Of a stretch of 64,000 nucleotides of DNA, positions 33,209 through 41,985 are shown one piece after another. The stretch spans positions 1,550,001 through 1,614,000 of the forward strand of contig CBDCGS010000011.1 of the NCBI GenBank assembly GCA_965216915.1. Reading direction: 5' to 3'. This DNA comes from CBDCGS01 sp965216915. GTDB lineage: Bacteria > Pseudomonadota > Alphaproteobacteria > UBA828. The notes beneath the pieces were generated by a model. That model worked only from the letters and a program-made list of their open reading frames with translations. It made no database searches and was not told where the DNA came from. The translations under genes were made by a program, and so were the position numbers. The first letter of the stretch is position 1, and each line of letters opens with the position of its first letter.

Positions 33209-33246
33209 GGGCCGCGCCGCCGGAGGCGACGATGGTGGCGCGGCCC
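33209..33246 (+). other. Intergenic mRNA stem-loop after the binding-protein gene
   Basis: GGGCCGCGCCGCC (33209-33221) pairs with GGTGGCGCGGCCC (33234-33246), a 13-bp stem with one G-U pair and a 12-base loop. No T run follows. In several ABC operons such a hairpin after the binding-protein gene protects its mRNA and makes it more abundant than the permease mRNA; that role is inferred here. Confidence 0.6.
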
Positions 33247-33306
33247 ATCCTCACCACCCGCCCATAACCGTTCGATCCCCCGCCCACCTTTGGAACGGCG
33301 CGCGCC

Positions 33307-34260
33307 ATGACGGATATCGCCGCTGGACCTTCAACCGAGCGCAGCCGCGGAGAGGCCTTGCTCCAAGCGCTCCGCTTTCTTCTCGCGGTGTTGCGCGCCC
33401 GGCCGCTCTTCGCGCTCGGCTACATCATCGTTCTCATCGTTATTGTTTTGGCCATTTTCGCCCCGTTTATCGCGCCGTATGAGCCCGAGGTCGCGAACCC
33501 GGTCGACTTCCTGCAAGCACCGAGCTGGCGCCATCTCTTCGGCACCGATGCCACGGGGATGGACATCTTCAGCCGCATCGTCTACGCGCCCCGGATCGAT
33601 CTCACGATCGCGATCGCAGGCACGTTGATCTCGGCCGTGGTCGGCTCCTTCATCGGCGCCGTCGTCGGCTACTACCAGGAAAGCGGCGGCTTCGGCTCGT
33701 TCGGCGCAGGCTTCGTGATGCGCTCCGCCGACGTGCTGCAGGCGTTTCCCGTTTTCGTCTTCGCGATCGCGCTGGTCGCGATCTTCGGCCAAAGCCTCGA
33801 AAGCATCATCGCCGCCATCGCCTTCGTGAACGCGCCCATCTATCTGCGCCTGATGCGCAGCCAGGTGCTGGCGATCCGCAACATGCGCTATGTCGAGGCG
33901 TCCTACGTGTCCGGTGCGTCGGACCTCACCATCATGCTGCGCCACATCATCCCCAACTCGCTCGGGCCGATCCTGAGCCAGCTTTCGGTCAACATCGGCT
34001 GGTCGATCCTGCTGACCGCGGCGCTGAGCTTCGTCGGCGCGGGCGTGGTCGCGCCGACGCCAGAGTGGGGCAGCATGATCGCCATGGGCTTCCAGAACAT
34101 CATCACCGGGCAGTGGTGGCCCTCGGTATTCCCCGGCATCGCGCTCGCGCTCACCGTGTTCGGCTTTGCCCTCGTCGGCGCGAGCGTCGAGGTGCTGGCC
34201 GATCCGGCGCGGCGCCGCGCACTCGCGGGCTCGCTCCGCGACAAGAAGCGGAGGTCGTGA
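33307..34260 (+). CDS. Peptide-type ABC transporter permease (DppC-like)
   Basis: A 317-residue inner-membrane permease with an N-terminal helix (about 37-58), then LFGTDATGMDIFSRIVY near 78-94 (DppC signature GTD..G.D..SR) and the EAA-type loop MRYVEASYVSGASDLTIMLRHIIPNS near 193-218. It ends with a VEVLADPARRRAL tail characteristic of this subunit. It pairs with the 34260-35270 permease, whose ATG overlaps its TGA. Here the DppC-like gene precedes the DppB-like one, an order opposite to the usual dpp layout. Confidence 0.93.
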   Translation: MTDIAAGPSTERSRGEALLQALRFLLAVLRARPLFALGYIIVLIVIVLAIFAPFIAPYEPEVANPVDFLQAPSWRHLFGTDATGMDIFSRIVYAPRIDLTIAIAGTLISAVVGSFIGAVVGYYQESGGFGSFGAGFVMRSADVLQAFPVFVFAIALVAIFGQSLESIIAAIAFVNAPIYLRLMRSQVLAIRNMRYVEASYVSGASDLTIMLRHIIPNSLGPILSQLSVNIGWSILLTAALSFVGAGVVAPTPEWGSMIAMGFQNIITGQWWPSVFPGIALALTVFGFALVGASVEVLADPARRRALAGSLRDKKRRS

Positions 34261-35270
34261 TGCGCATCCTCCGCTACGTCGGGCGCCGCTTCATCTTCAT
34301 CGGGCCGCAGCTCTTCGGCATCATCTTGGTGAGCTTCCTTTTAGTGAAGCTGATCCCGGGCGATCCGGCGGTGATGATGCTCGGCCCGTTCGCCACCGAA
34401 GACCAGATCGCGATGCTCAACACCGAGATGGGCCTCGACGGTACGATCATCGACCAGTTCTGGATCTACCTGAAAAATTTGGTGCAGGGCGATCTAGGCA
34501 CCTCGTGGCAAACCACCAAGCCCGTGTTCGACGATCTCGCCATCCGGTTCCCCGCGACGCTCGAGCTGATCACCTTGTCGCTTCTCCTCGCTCTTGTGAT
34601 CGGCATCCCGCTTGGCGTTGCGGCCGCCTACTTCAAGCGCTCCATCGTGAAGAAATTCTCCGACTATTACGGGCTGTTGGCCGGTGCGCTGCCGGATTTC
34701 TGGCTCGGCCTCATCCTCATCTACCTCTTCTACACACTGACCCAGATCGCGCCGGCGCCGCTCGGCCGCATCGACTTCGCGGTCCTTCCGCCCGCGCCGG
34801 TGACCAACTTCCTGATCATCGACAGCCTTATCGCGGGCAATTGGCAGGCGCTGTGGTCGACCCTCGGGCATCTGGTGCTGCCCGTGGTGACGCTCGGCGT
34901 GATCAATGCCGGCCCCATCCTCAAGATGACCCAGGCGACGATGGAGCGGATGCTCGAATCCGATCTGATCCGCTATGCCGACATGTGCGGGCTGCCCAAG
35001 AGGGTCGTGATTCGCAAGGCCTTCCGTAACTCGCTGCCGTCGGTCGTGACCATCGTGAGCGTGCTCTATGGCTTCCTGATCGGCGGGGCGGTGCTCGTCG
35101 AGATCGTCTTCAGCTGGGGCGGCGCAGGGCAGTACGCGGTTCAGGGCGTGCTCAATGCCGACATCAACCCGGTGCTGGGTTTCGTGCTCTTCTCGGCGAT
35201 TCTGTCGCTCATCATCTATCTCGTGGTCGATCTCATCTATTTTGCGATCGACCCGCGGATTCGGGGCTGA
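34260..35270 (+). CDS. Peptide-type ABC transporter permease (DppB-like)
   Basis: A 336-residue permease with six membrane helices. The N-terminus (MRILRYVGRRFIFIGPQLFG) and the following LIPGDPAVMMLG near residue 36-47 are DppB-like. The EAA-type loop MLESDLIRYADMCGLPKRVVIRKAFRNSLPS is at about 231-261. Start and stop overlap the upstream permease (ATGA) and it is separated from the ATPase gene by 2 bp. Confidence 0.93.
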   Translation: MRILRYVGRRFIFIGPQLFGIILVSFLLVKLIPGDPAVMMLGPFATEDQIAMLNTEMGLDGTIIDQFWIYLKNLVQGDLGTSWQTTKPVFDDLAIRFPATLELITLSLLLALVIGIPLGVAAAYFKRSIVKKFSDYYGLLAGALPDFWLGLILIYLFYTLTQIAPAPLGRIDFAVLPPAPVTNFLIIDSLIAGNWQALWSTLGHLVLPVVTLGVINAGPILKMTQATMERMLESDLIRYADMCGLPKRVVIRKAFRNSLPSVVTIVSVLYGFLIGGAVLVEIVFSWGGAGQYAVQGVLNADINPVLGFVLFSAILSLIIYLVVDLIYFAIDPRIRG

Positions 35271-35272
35271 GC

Positions 35273-36283
35273 GTGGCGACGGCGGCGAAAAGCACCGCGC
35301 AGGCACCCGCGGCGGCGCCCGCGCTCGATATCAAGGGGCTCAACGTCTCCTACCCCGTGTACGAGGAAGAGCCGGTGCGCGCCGTGCGCGATGTCAACCT
35401 TGCCATTCGCCCCGGCGAGATCGTCGGGCTGGTGGGCGAATCGGGCTCCGGCAAGACGACGCTCGCGCGTGCCGTCATGGGTCTTCTCACCCAGCCCGGC
35501 CGGATCGACAGCGGGTCGATCCAGTTCGACGGCAAGGACATGCGCGCGCTGCCCGAGGACAAGCTGCGCGCGGTGCGCGGCAAAGAGCTCGCGATGGTGA
35601 TCCCCAACCCGCGGAGCGAGCTCGACCCCCTCGTCCCGGTGGGTCGGCAAATCGCGGAAGTCGCGCGCGCGCATCTGAGCGTCAGTCGCGCCGAGGCCGA
35701 CGCGATGGCCCTCGACATGCTCACCGCCGTGCACATCCCCGACCCGAAGCGCCGCTTCAGGGCCTTCCCCCATGAACTCAGCGGCGGTATGGCGCAGCGC
35801 GTCGTCATGGCGATTTCGCTCGTCTGCTCGCCCAAATTCGTGATCTCGGACGATGCCACGAGTGGCCTCGACGTCACGGTGCAAGCACAGGTGCTCGAGC
35901 TGTTGCGCGCGCTGGTGCGCGAGCACGACACCTCGATGCTCTTCATCACGCGCGATATCGGCATCACGGCCCACTTCTGCGACCGCGTGGCGGTGATCTA
36001 TGCCGGCGAGATCGTCGAAATCGCCGAGACCGTCCGCTTCTTCGAGAACCCGCAGCATCCTTATAGCGTGATGCTGCTCGCGGCCTTCGCGCACAACCCG
36101 ACGCTCCGCAGCAAATGGCACAAGACGCTCGCCTCGACGGAGGCGACCCACGGCAAGGCTTGTCTCTATGCTCCACGCTGCGTGCACCGCGAGGGCGCGT
36201 GCGACGAGCGCCATCCCGATCTCGAGGAGCGCGGCGCAGGGCACTTCGTGCGCTGCCACTTCCCGGTCGAGCGCGTCGAATGA
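35273..36283 (+). CDS. Peptide-type ABC transporter ATP-binding protein (DppD-like) with degenerate catalytic motifs
   Basis: A 336-residue nucleotide-binding subunit starting at GTG 35273. Walker A (GESGSGKTT) and signature (LSGGMAQR) are intact. The other catalytic sites differ: the Q-loop segment reads MVIPNPRSELDP where a Gln is normal, Walker B reads VISDDATSGLD with Asp in place of the catalytic Glu, and the H-loop reads FITRDIG with Arg in place of His. I checked the last two at nucleotide level. It still has the C-terminal Cys-containing tail that DppD uses. It probably binds ATP but may hydrolyse it poorly. The partner (36280-37314) is fully canonical. Confidence 0.92.
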   Translation: MATAAKSTAQAPAAAPALDIKGLNVSYPVYEEEPVRAVRDVNLAIRPGEIVGLVGESGSGKTTLARAVMGLLTQPGRIDSGSIQFDGKDMRALPEDKLRAVRGKELAMVIPNPRSELDPLVPVGRQIAEVARAHLSVSRAEADAMALDMLTAVHIPDPKRRFRAFPHELSGGMAQRVVMAISLVCSPKFVISDDATSGLDVTVQAQVLELLRALVREHDTSMLFITRDIGITAHFCDRVAVIYAGEIVEIAETVRFFENPQHPYSVMLLAAFAHNPTLRSKWHKTLASTEATHGKACLYAPRCVHREGACDERHPDLEERGAGHFVRCHFPVERVE

Positions 36284-37314
36284 GCGACGTTCTCACCGTC
36301 GACGGGCTCGTCAAGCATTTCCCCATCGCCGGCTCGCGCTCGGTCGTGCAGGCCGTCAATGGGGTGAGCTTCACCATTGCCAAGGGCGAGACCCTCTCGC
36401 TGGTCGGCGAATCGGGCTCGGGCAAGACGACGGTCGGGCGCTGCGTCCTCGGGCTGATCAAATCGACCGGCGGCGCAATCGGGTTTCAGGGCAGCCCGAT
36501 CGACCGCCGCCGCAACATCCGCAGCCGCGAGCTCCGCGGGCGGCTCCAGCTCGTCTTCCAGGAGCCCGCCGAGTCTCTCGATCCGCGCGTCAGGATCGGC
36601 GCGACCATCGCGGAGCCGCTGCGCGCGATGGGTATCAACCGCCACGACCGCCGCCAACGTGTGCGCGCGGTCGCCGCCCGTGTCGGCTTGCGCGAAACAA
36701 CGCTCGAGCAGTTTCCGGCGGAGCTGAGCGCGGGCCAGCAGCAGCGCGTCGGCATTGCGCGGGCGATCGTCACGGAGCCTGAGCTGATTGTGCTCGACGA
36801 GCCGACCTCGGCGCTCGACCCGACCGCCCGCGCGGAGATCATCGATCTCCTGATACGCCTCCAGCAGGAGCTCGAAACCGCCTATCTCTTCATCAGCCAC
36901 GACCTCAGCACGGTGCGTTATCTGAGCCACCGGGTCGCCGTGATGTATCTCGGCATGATCGTCGAGCAGGGCACGGCGAAGGAGCTCTTCAGCCATCCGC
37001 GCCACCCCTATAGCGTCGGCCTGCTCTCCTCTGTTCTGTTGCCGAACCCGAAATTGAAGCGCGAAAGCGCGGTCGATCTTGCCGGCGAGATTCCGAGCCC
37101 CATCGATCTGCCGACGGGATGCTACCTCTCAGGCCGCTGCCCATTTGCCGACGACACCTGTCGCGCCGAGATGCCGCCGCCGGATCCCGTGGCCGATGGC
37201 CATTTCGTCTACTGCTTCAAGCACCGCGACGCGCTCCGGGGCCACGAAGCGCTCGACTACTTCGACGATTTTCAAGCGGAGACCGAAAAGCTTCTCGGCG
37301 CCGGTCGCCGCTGA
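36280..37314 (+). CDS. Peptide-type ABC transporter ATP-binding protein (DppF-like)
   Basis: A 344-residue canonical nucleotide-binding subunit. Walker A GESGSGKTT, Q-loop VFQEP, signature LSAGQQQR, Walker B VLDEPTSALD and H-loop FISHDLS are all intact. The C-terminal region GCYLSGRCPFADDTCR is the oligopeptide-permease extension. Its ATG overlaps the stop of the DppD-like gene (ATGA). It is the last gene of the operon; its stop lies 2 bp from the stop of the convergent enoyl-CoA hydratase gene. Confidence 0.94.
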   Translation: MSDVLTVDGLVKHFPIAGSRSVVQAVNGVSFTIAKGETLSLVGESGSGKTTVGRCVLGLIKSTGGAIGFQGSPIDRRRNIRSRELRGRLQLVFQEPAESLDPRVRIGATIAEPLRAMGINRHDRRQRVRAVAARVGLRETTLEQFPAELSAGQQQRVGIARAIVTEPELIVLDEPTSALDPTARAEIIDLLIRLQQELETAYLFISHDLSTVRYLSHRVAVMYLGMIVEQGTAKELFSHPRHPYSVGLLSSVLLPNPKLKRESAVDLAGEIPSPIDLPTGCYLSGRCPFADDTCRAEMPPPDPVADGHFVYCFKHRDALRGHEALDYFDDFQAETEKLLGAGRR

Positions 37315-37316
37315 AG

Positions 37317-38129
37317 CTAACGGCCCGTCCAGGTCGGCGTGCGCTTTTCCAGGAAAGCGGAGATGCCCTCGCGCGCATCCTCGGACTGAATCGCGCGGTA
37401 GATCAGCTCGGCCACGTAATCATAGGCCTCGCGCCGGTTCATCTCGAGCTGGCGGTAGAACGACTCCTTCCCCTGCGCGAGGGTGTAGGGCGATTTCGCA
37501 GCGATCTCCCGGGCGAGCGTGTCGACGTGTGCGTCGAGCGCGTCGGGCGTCACCACCTCGCTCACCAGGCCCATGCGAAAGGCGGTCTCCGCATCGATGG
37601 GCTTGCCCGTGAGCAGCATCTGCATCGCATGTTTCGGCGCGATCGCGCGGCTCACGGCGACCTGGGGAGAGAGGCACCAGAGACCGATGTTGACGCCCGG
37701 CGTGGCAAACTTGGCATCGGTCGAGGCGTAGGCCAGGTCGCAGCTTGCCACGAGCTCGCAGCCCGCCGCCGTCGCGAAGCTGTGCACCTTTGCGATCACG
37801 GGCTTGGGAAGCGCGATCATGGCTTGCAGCATCTCGGAGCACGCGATGTTAGCGGTCCGCTTGGTCTCCGGCGCCTTCATGGCGGCGAGCGATTCGTTGA
37901 GATCGTGGCCCGTGCAAAAAAGGCGTCCGGTCGCGGCCAAGATCACCACATGCACCGAGGGATCGGCCGCGATCTCGTCCCAGGCGGCATGCAGGTCGTG
38001 AACCAGCTGGTGCGAGAGGCTGTTGCCCGATTTCGGCCGGTTGAGGGTCAGCGTCGTCACGCCATCATCGTCGCGACGCAGAAGAACCGGCTCGTTGGCT
38101 CCTTCGGCCTCGGCAGAGCGCGTTGCCAT
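37317..38129 (-). CDS. Enoyl-CoA hydratase/isomerase-family protein (catalytic site altered)
   Basis: A 270-residue crotonase-fold protein, starting at ATG 38129 with an AAAGGAG ribosome site. Substrate and oxyanion-hole segments are visible: TGHDLNESLAAM near 67-78 and ATAAGCELVASCDLA near 114-128. The first catalytic Glu (of GCE) is present, but the second, normally the Glu of the PEI motif, is replaced (FATPGVNIGLW). It resembles the ECHDC3-like group. It may be an isomerase, a thioesterase-type relative or a non-hydrating homologue. Confidence 0.88.
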   Translation of the reverse strand: MATRSAEAEGANEPVLLRRDDDGVTTLTLNRPKSGNSLSHQLVHDLHAAWDEIAADPSVHVVILAATGRLFCTGHDLNESLAAMKAPETKRTANIACSEMLQAMIALPKPVIAKVHSFATAAGCELVASCDLAYASTDAKFATPGVNIGLWCLSPQVAVSRAIAPKHAMQMLLTGKPIDAETAFRMGLVSEVVTPDALDAHVDTLAREIAAKSPYTLAQGKESFYRQLEMNRREAYDYVAELIYRAIQSEDAREGISAFLEKRTPTWTGR

Positions 38130-38201
38130 CGCTCACTCCTTTGATTGTTGAGCCATCCATACCACGCGCCGCCGGCCGGAGCCGAATGCTATGCTCGACC
38201 G

Positions 38202-39116
38202 ATGCTGCCCGCCACACCCCATACGGCGCCGCTCCTTTGCATCGGCGGTGCTCACCTCGATCGCACCATGCGCCCGCTTGGGCCCTTGAATCCCGGTGAT
38301 TCGAACCCCGTGACCGTCGCCACGGCGCCCGGCGGCGTCGCGCGGAATCTCGCCGTCGGTCTCGCGACACGCGGGCGGCGGGTCAGCCTGATCAGCCTCG
38401 TCGGCCACGATGCCGATGGCGATACGGTGTGCGAGATGCTGGCGGATGCCGGCGTGAGCACCGATTTGGTGCTGCGCCACGAGCACGCGCGCACCGCGAG
38501 CTACACCGCCGTTCTCCAGGAGGATGGTGCGCTGGCGCTCGGCCTCGCCGACATGGCGATCTATGACGAACTGACCGTCGATCGCGTGATGCCGCGCGTG
38601 GAGGCGGCGGACCCGGCGCTGCTGGTTGTCGATTCCAACCTCCCGGCGACAACGCTCGAGGCCGTTGCCGACGCCACCGCCGCGCCCCTCGTCGCGGTCG
38701 CGACATCCGCGGCCAAGGTCGGGCGCCTCCGCGGCATCCTGCATCGCACGGCGGCCCTTTTCGCCAATCAGCGGGAGGCCGCCGCGCTCGCCGGCGACGA
38801 CGCGCGCGACGCGGAACGGGCCGCGCAGATCCTGGCAGACGCGGGAGGGGCCGCCGCCTTCGTCACGTGCGGCGCGGAGGGTGCCCTGGTGCGCCACGAG
38901 GGCCGCACAACGCGCTGCCGACCGGCGCCCATTGGCGCCGTTTGCGACGTGACGGGCGCAGGCGACGCATTTGCGGCGGCGGCGATCGACGCCATGCTCG
39001 CGGGCGAGGGCGCTCGGCAAGCTCTTGAAGCCGGGTCGGCCGCAACGCCCTTGATCTTGGCTGAGGATGGCGCGGGTCAAGCCAATGCGTCCGCCTCCGC
39101 GGCACGGACGCCATGA
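38202..39116 (+). CDS. psuK: PfkB-family kinase, probable pseudouridine kinase
   Basis: A 304-residue ribokinase-like enzyme. Features are CIGGAHLDRTM near residues 13-23, the PfkB signature-like NLAVGLATRGRRVSLISLVGHDADG near 46-70, and the C-terminal VCDVTGAGDAFAAA near 246-259, which includes the catalytic Asp. The assignment to pseudouridine kinase rests on the next gene, psuG, whose start overlaps this stop (ATGA); together they would phosphorylate pseudouridine and cleave its C-glycosidic bond. The ATG at 38202 begins the conserved fold. Confidence 0.8.
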   Translation: MLPATPHTAPLLCIGGAHLDRTMRPLGPLNPGDSNPVTVATAPGGVARNLAVGLATRGRRVSLISLVGHDADGDTVCEMLADAGVSTDLVLRHEHARTASYTAVLQEDGALALGLADMAIYDELTVDRVMPRVEAADPALLVVDSNLPATTLEAVADATAAPLVAVATSAAKVGRLRGILHRTAALFANQREAAALAGDDARDAERAAQILADAGGAAAFVTCGAEGALVRHEGRTTRCRPAPIGAVCDVTGAGDAFAAAAIDAMLAGEGARQALEAGSAATPLILAEDGAGQANASASAARTP

Positions 39117-40039
39117 CCGTGCCGCTCGACATCGCGCCCGCGGTCCAAGACGCGCTCGCTGCCGGCGAACCGGTGGTTGCGCTCGAATCGAGCCTCATCG
39201 CCCACGGTCTTCCCGCCCCGCACAATCTCGAGACCGCGCGCGCCGTCGAGGCGGTCGTGCGGGATGCCGGTGCCGTGCCGGCGACGATCGCGCTCATCGG
39301 CGGGCGCATCCGCGTCGGCTGCGACGATGCCGCGCTCGCCCGTCTCGCGGGCGACGCCGACATCGCGAAAGCGAGTCGCCGCGACCTCGCGCCCTTGGCG
39401 GCCACGGGGCGTGATGGCGCCACGACGGTCGCGGCCACCATGATCTCGGCTGCGCGCGCAGGCATTGCCGTGTTCGCGACCGGCGGCATCGGCGGCGTGC
39501 ATCGGGGCGCCGAGGCGAGCTTCGACATCTCGGCCGACTTGGTGGAGTTGGGGCGGACGCCGGTCGCGGTGGTGTGCAGCGGGATCAAGGCAATCCTCGA
39601 TCTGCCGAAGACTGTCGAGATGCTCGAGACCCAAGGCGTGCCGGTGATCGGGTTCGGCACCGACCGGCTCGCAGGGTTCTACGTTCGCGACAGTGGCCTC
39701 GCCTGCGGCGCGCGGGTCGACACACCCGACGAGGCGGCGGCCGTGATCGAGGCCCAGCGCGCACTCGATCTCGGCGGGCTCGTCATCGCCAATCCCATTG
39801 CGGAAAATCACGCCATACCGGCAGACCAGATGGAGATGTGGTTGGCGCAGGCGCTTGCCGAGGCGGACGCCGCGGGCACGCGCGGCAAGGCGATCACGCC
39901 CCACCTTCTCTCGCGGATCGCGGCACTCAGCGAGGGCTGCACGCTCGCGGCCAACATCGCATTGATCAAGGACAACGCTCGGCTCGCGGCCGAGATCGCC
40001 GGTGCCCTGAGCCGACGTCGGGAGGGAAAACGCGCATGA
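39113..40039 (+). CDS. psuG: Pseudouridine-5'-phosphate glycosidase
   Basis: A 308-residue enzyme that splits pseudouridine 5'-phosphate into uracil and ribose 5-phosphate. Family segments are VALESSLIAHGLPAPHNLETAR near 23-44, the metal/phosphate region GRIRVGCDD, FATGGIGGVHRGAEASFDISADL near 119-141, VVCSGIKAILDLPKTVE near 149-165 and the C-terminal GKAITPHLLSRIAALSEG. The start overlaps psuK and the stop overlaps the DUF2848 gene. The pathway recovers uracil from RNA turnover products. Confidence 0.94.
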   Translation: MTVPLDIAPAVQDALAAGEPVVALESSLIAHGLPAPHNLETARAVEAVVRDAGAVPATIALIGGRIRVGCDDAALARLAGDADIAKASRRDLAPLAATGRDGATTVAATMISAARAGIAVFATGGIGGVHRGAEASFDISADLVELGRTPVAVVCSGIKAILDLPKTVEMLETQGVPVIGFGTDRLAGFYVRDSGLACGARVDTPDEAAAVIEAQRALDLGGLVIANPIAENHAIPADQMEMWLAQALAEADAAGTRGKAITPHLLSRIAALSEGCTLAANIALIKDNARLAAEIAGALSRRREGKRA

Positions 40040-40728
40040 ATACGCTCCGCTTCACCATCGCCGGACTCGACCGGGAGGAGACGGCCGACATCGCCTTGGC
40101 GCACGGGGTGATCGCCGGCTGGACGGGGCGTGATCAAGCCGCGATGAATGCGCACGCCGCAGAGCTCGCCGAGCTGGGTGTGCCGCGACCGTCCGCGATG
40201 CCGCTTTTCTACCGGGTCGCGGCGAGCCGCGTCACCTGTCGCGATGTGATCGAGGTGTGTGGCGAGGAGACCGGTGGTGAGGCCGAGCCGGTCTTGGTGC
40301 AACATGCCGGCGTGCTCCATGTCGGCATCGGCTCTGACCACACCGACCGCGCCCTCGAGACCTATGGCGTCGCGCTCTCCAAGCAGGTGTGCGACAAGCC
40401 GCTCGGCGCGACGCTCTGGCGCTTCGACGATGTGTGTGCCCATTGGGAACAGCTCATTCTCCGTGCGTGGATCACCGAGGGTGGCGAGCGGCGGCTCTAC
40501 CAGGAGGGCGCGCTCGCCGCGCAGCGGCCGCCGCAAGAGCTGATCGCGCGCTTCGCCGGCCACGACGCCGAAGCACTCGCCGACGGCACGGTGATGTTTT
40601 GCGGCACCGTGCCCGCGATCGGCGGCGTGCGCCCGACACCCGCGCTGACCGTCGCGCTGGAAGACCCGGTGCTGGGCCGCACCCTCACCCACAGCTACAC
40701 GGTGCAGGCACTCCCGATCGTCGCCTGA
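40036..40728 (+). CDS. DUF2848-family protein
   Basis: A 230-residue protein of the DUF2848 family, of unknown function, with a fold thought to be related to fumarylacetoacetate hydrolase. Features include FYRVAASRVTCRDVIEVCGE near residues 56-75 and VGIGSDHTDRALETYGVALSKQVCDKPLGA near 94-123. The start overlaps psuG (ATGA), forming a three-gene operon with pseudouridine catabolism. A role in processing a product of that pathway is only a suggestion. The stop lies 6 bp from the convergent amidohydrolase stop. Confidence 0.85.
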   Translation: MNTLRFTIAGLDREETADIALAHGVIAGWTGRDQAAMNAHAAELAELGVPRPSAMPLFYRVAASRVTCRDVIEVCGEETGGEAEPVLVQHAGVLHVGIGSDHTDRALETYGVALSKQVCDKPLGATLWRFDDVCAHWEQLILRAWITEGGERRLYQEGALAAQRPPQELIARFAGHDAEALADGTVMFCGTVPAIGGVRPTPALTVALEDPVLGRTLTHSYTVQALPIVA

Positions 40729-40734
40729 GCGCGG

Positions 40735-41970
40735 TCAGCCGAGTGCGTTCTTGTGCAGCCGGCCGTCCTTCATGATCAGCGGCATGTGCCGGCCTTGTTC
40801 TTGGAGGAGGCCGAGGTCGTCGAGCGGGTTGCCGTCGATCACCAGGAGATCGGCGATCGCGCCTTCGGCAACGGTGCCGAGCTCGCCGGCCTTGTTCATC
40901 AGCTCGGCATTGATGCCGGTCGCCGAGTGCAGCACCTCGAAGGGTGAGAGCACCTGTGCCCGGATCAGGAATTCCTGCGATTGGCGCGGGTGGAGTGCGC
41001 CGATCAAGTCCGTCCCGAAGCCGAGCTTGACGCCCGCCGCCTTGCAGATTTCGAGCGAACGGAGCCCGTCCTCGCCAAGGCCCTGCAGCTTGTCGGCGTA
41101 GATCTGCGGCAACCCGTGCTCGGTGCCGGCCTCCAGCATCGCGAAGATGGTGACGAGCGTCGGCACCACGAACGCGCCCGCCGCGGCCGCTGCGTCCGCG
41201 GCGCCCGCGTCGATGAGCGTGCCGTGCTCGATCGAGCGCACGCCGTAGGCCGCGCAGCGCCGCACCGCGCTCGCGGTGTGCGCATGCGCCATCACATAGG
41301 TTCGGCGGGTCGCCGCTTCGGCGACGGCGACGCGGATCTCTTCTTCCGAATATTGATCCATCCAGATCGGATCGGTCGGCGACAGCACGCCGCCCGAGAC
41401 CATGAGCTTGATCTGGTGCGCACCCTTGCGCAGCTCCTCGCGGACGGCGCTCCGCATGCCGTCGATACCATCGGCGACCGCCGCGATTGCGCCGCTATAG
41501 GCGCCGCATTGGCAGGGTTCGAAGCCGGTTTGCCTGCGCATGTCGCCGTGCCCGCCGATCTGGCTGAGCGCCTTGCCGGCGAAGAAGATCCGCGGGCCCT
41601 TGATCAGCCCCTGCTCGACGGCTTGCGCGAGGCCGAGGTCGGCGCCGCCGGCATCGCGCACGGTCGTGAAGCCCCGGTTCAGCGCGCCTTCGAGATTGTG
41701 CCGCCCATGCTGGTGCAACAGCGAGGCCGGCATATCGTCGAGGGCCATTGTGTTGAGGTCCGCGAGCAACGCGTGGAAATGGGCGTCGAGCAAGCCCGGC
41801 ATCAGCGTGCGCCCGCCGACAGCGATCCGGCGCGCCTCGCCGAGGCCGCCGATGGTGCCCGCTTGCACCGCTTTGATGCGCCCGTCCTCGACGGCGACCG
41901 ACATGCCTTCCTGAAGCTCTGGGCTCGCGCCATCGAACACGGTGCAGTTCTCAAGCAGTGTGACGGTCAT
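40735..41970 (-). CDS. Amidohydrolase-superfamily metal-dependent hydrolase
   Basis: A 411-residue TIM-barrel hydrolase of the group that includes imidazolonepropionase and Xaa-Pro dipeptidase-like (Sgx9260) enzymes. The metal-binding HxH is in LLDAHFHALL near residues 58-67; the carboxylated-Lys candidate is in GAHQIKLMVSGG near 181-192; further ligands are AHAHTASAV near 224-232, IEHGTLID near 244-251 and FGTDLIGA near 312-319. The C-terminus (AIADLLVIDGNPLDD) is the usual beta-sandwich part. It follows the asparaginase gene by 15 bp. The substrate is probably an N-acyl or dipeptide compound. Confidence 0.9.
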   Translation of the reverse strand: MTVTLLENCTVFDGASPELQEGMSVAVEDGRIKAVQAGTIGGLGEARRIAVGGRTLMPGLLDAHFHALLADLNTMALDDMPASLLHQHGRHNLEGALNRGFTTVRDAGGADLGLAQAVEQGLIKGPRIFFAGKALSQIGGHGDMRRQTGFEPCQCGAYSGAIAAVADGIDGMRSAVREELRKGAHQIKLMVSGGVLSPTDPIWMDQYSEEEIRVAVAEAATRRTYVMAHAHTASAVRRCAAYGVRSIEHGTLIDAGAADAAAAAGAFVVPTLVTIFAMLEAGTEHGLPQIYADKLQGLGEDGLRSLEICKAAGVKLGFGTDLIGALHPRQSQEFLIRAQVLSPFEVLHSATGINAELMNKAGELGTVAEGAIADLLVIDGNPLDDLGLLQEQGRHMPLIMKDGRLHKNALG

Positions 41971-41985
41971 AGCGCCGCTCCTCGC

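Noticed and set aside
38294..38312. A tRNA T-arm-like string (GATTCGAACCCCG)
   Set aside because: It lies inside psuK coding sequence, and no cloverleaf can be built around it.
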